The notes beneath the pieces were generated by a model. That model was not told the DNA's origin. It ran no database searches and worked only from the letters and a program-made list of their open reading frames with translations. 64,000 nucleotides of DNA, taken from the NCBI GenBank assembly GCA_016717005.1, contig JADJUF010000008.1, positions 263,501 to 327,500 on the forward strand. The letters are read 5' to 3'. Numbering within the stretch: position 1 is the stretch's first letter; each line of letters starts with the position of its first letter. The translations under genes were made by a program, and so were the position numbers. Positions 63,168 through 64,000 of this stretch are shown piece after piece. This stretch comes from Myxococcales bacterium. Lineage in GTDB: Bacteria; Myxococcota_A; Polyangia; Haliangiales; Haliangiaceae.

Positions 63168-63788
63168 ATGAGCAAGCTCGTCGTGCTCGAAGGCCTCGAT
63201 GGCGCCGGCACCACCACCCAGGCGCGGCTGCTGGCGCAGGCGCTGACCGAGCGCGGCCGCGCCGTCCACGTCACCCGGCAGCCCTCGGACGGGCCGATCG
63301 GCACGCTGCTGCGGGCGATGCTGACCGGCGGCCACGCGATCGAGGGCGAGGAGATCGATCAGCGGACGTTCGGCCTCTTGTTCGCGGCCGACCGCATGGA
63401 TCACGTCCAGCGCGAGGTCGCCCCGGCGCTCGCGGCCGGCACGATCGTGATCTCCGACCGCTGGTACCACTCGTCCTTGGCGTACCAGGGCACCGGCGCG
63501 GCCCGGGCCTGGATCGCCGCGTGCAACCAGCACGCGCGCTCGCCCGACCTGACCGTGTTCCTCCGGGTCCGGGCCGAGGTCGCCGCGGCCCGCCGAGCCG
63601 CAGCCGGGCGCACCGAGGAGCTGTTCGAGAAGCTCGAGATGCAGCGCCAGGTCGCGGAGGGCTACGACGAGGTCATGGCCAAGCTGACGTTCGGCCGCGA
63701 GCGCATCGAGATCATCGACGGCGAGGCGCCGCTCGAGCACGTGACCGCCGAGATCGTCTCGGCCGTGCTCAAGCTGCTCGCGCGCTAA
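63168..63788 (+). CDS. tmk: Thymidylate kinase
   Basis: A 206-residue dTMP kinase, which phosphorylates dTMP to dTDP. The P-loop reads EGLDGAGTTTQARL at residues 8-21; the lysine usual in GxxGxGK(T/S) is Thr. The DRW motif VISDRWYHSSLAYQG near residue 100 and VTRQPSDGPIG (TREPGG-equivalent) near 35 are present, as is a LID region rich in Arg and Glu (AAAGRTEELFEKLEMQ). Length is normal. The start codon is clear and three bases after a duplicated segment. It is followed by a lipoprotein gene 42 bp downstream. Confidence 0.93.
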   Translation: MSKLVVLEGLDGAGTTTQARLLAQALTERGRAVHVTRQPSDGPIGTLLRAMLTGGHAIEGEEIDQRTFGLLFAADRMDHVQREVAPALAAGTIVISDRWYHSSLAYQGTGAARAWIAACNQHARSPDLTVFLRVRAEVAAARRAAAGRTEELFEKLEMQRQVAEGYDEVMAKLTFGRERIEIIDGEAPLEHVTAEIVSAVLKLLAR

Positions 63789-63830
63789 CCCGAAACTTGC
63801 GCGCGGGCCCGGGCCGCGGCAGCGTCAGGC

Positions 63831-64000
63831 ATGCGCTGGGCCGGCTTCGTCGTCGTCTTCGCCGCCGCGGTGGCGTGCGGCCCCAAGGTCAACCCGCAGT
63901 CGCCGTTCGACGAGGACGACCCGCGCGCGGGCGCGCCGCCGATCGACGCCGGCGCGTCCATCGACGGCGCCGAGGTCGCCGTGCCCGCCCCCGGGCTGCG
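63831..64000 (+). CDS. Lipoprotein, 5' end only (cut by window edge)
   Basis: The start of a gene running off the right edge. It begins MRWAGFVVVFAAAVACGPK, a signal peptide with lipobox VAC, followed by an Asp/Ala/Pro-rich linker (FDEDDPRAGAPPIDAG) typical of the surface lipoproteins seen elsewhere in this window. Nothing can be said about the mature domain. Confidence 0.6.
   Translation, partial: MRWAGFVVVFAAAVACGPKVNPQSPFDEDDPRAGAPPIDAGASIDGAEVAVPAPGL

Overview
The window is uniformly very GC-rich (about 70-75% by eye). It carries many Ser/Thr kinases, signal-peptide lipoproteins, Asp/Cys/Gly-rich surface proteins and heavy use of GTG starts with 4-base start/stop overlaps. One locus looks like the myxobacterial ether-lipid enzyme ElbD. 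Together these suggest a chromosomal segment of a myxobacterium-like bacterium (Myxococcota, possibly the Haliangiales/Kofleriaceae side). This placement is inference. No rRNA, tRNA, CRISPR array, phage or insertion sequence was recognised.

Layout. 0-9.7 kb: Nudix hydrolase and GT2 glycosyltransferase; a very large DUF4011/DUF3320 helicase-nuclease (minus strand, split by a frameshift); and divergently an overlapping trio of ADP-ribosylglycohydrolase, class V aminotransferase and PPP-type phosphatase. 9.7-13.5 kb: a minus operon of a catalytically dead-looking protein kinase, a hydroxyacid-oxoacid-transhydrogenase-like enzyme and a thioesterase, then MutT. 13.5-15.5 kb: DUF507 and two small envelope proteins. 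15.5-21.1 kb: a tightly overlapped minus operon for CoA-thioester catabolism, probably of an aromatic acid (SDR, RidA, enoyl-CoA hydratase, acyl-CoA dehydrogenase, benzoate-type CoA ligase, creatininase-like amidohydrolase). 21.2-25.3 kb: a 1220-residue Sel1-like exported protein and an eight-cysteine lipoprotein. 25.3-29.1 kb: an accessory-looking, lower-GC pair, namely a large protein ending in a PIN-like nuclease domain and a zinc-ribbon/degenerate-kinase protein overlapping it by four bases. The 5' part of the former holds an 86-base G run that is probably a sequence artefact. 29.2-35.5 kb: Gly-rich lipoprotein, L-domain-like lipoprotein, pdxJ, TPR protein and an active-looking Ser/Thr kinase with a Gly/Ser repeat tail.

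35.7-43.9 kb: a lipid locus on the minus strand (HAD-IB hydrolase, LarA/DUF2088 protein, the four-module ElbD-like reductase-ligase-ACP-acyltransferase, NAD-dependent epimerase). 44-47.2 kb: two small envelope proteins, a membrane GAF-GGDEF diguanylate cyclase, a 104-bp tandem duplication and a 56-codon gene. 47.5-54.6 kb: a minus gene train of up to eight genes (DUF1244, truncated haemoglobin, acyltransferase, Tat-exported amine oxidase with frameshift, FabZ, pre-peptidase-like lipoprotein, MFS transporter, lipoprotein). 54.6-58.9 kb: TraB-like membrane protein, Tat phosphoesterase and a small secreted protein, with repeat-filled spacers. 58.9-64 kb: cyclic-nucleotide-binding protein, lipoprotein, DUF1295 enzyme (frameshifted) plus cyclopropane-synthase-like methyltransferase, a 462-bp mosaic insert bounded by 59-bp direct repeats, thymidylate kinase, and the start of another lipoprotein.

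Three single-base frameshifts in otherwise well-conserved enzymes plus the G run suggest imperfect consensus quality (draft or metagenomic assembly). Apparent gene breaks should therefore not be read as biology without read-level support.
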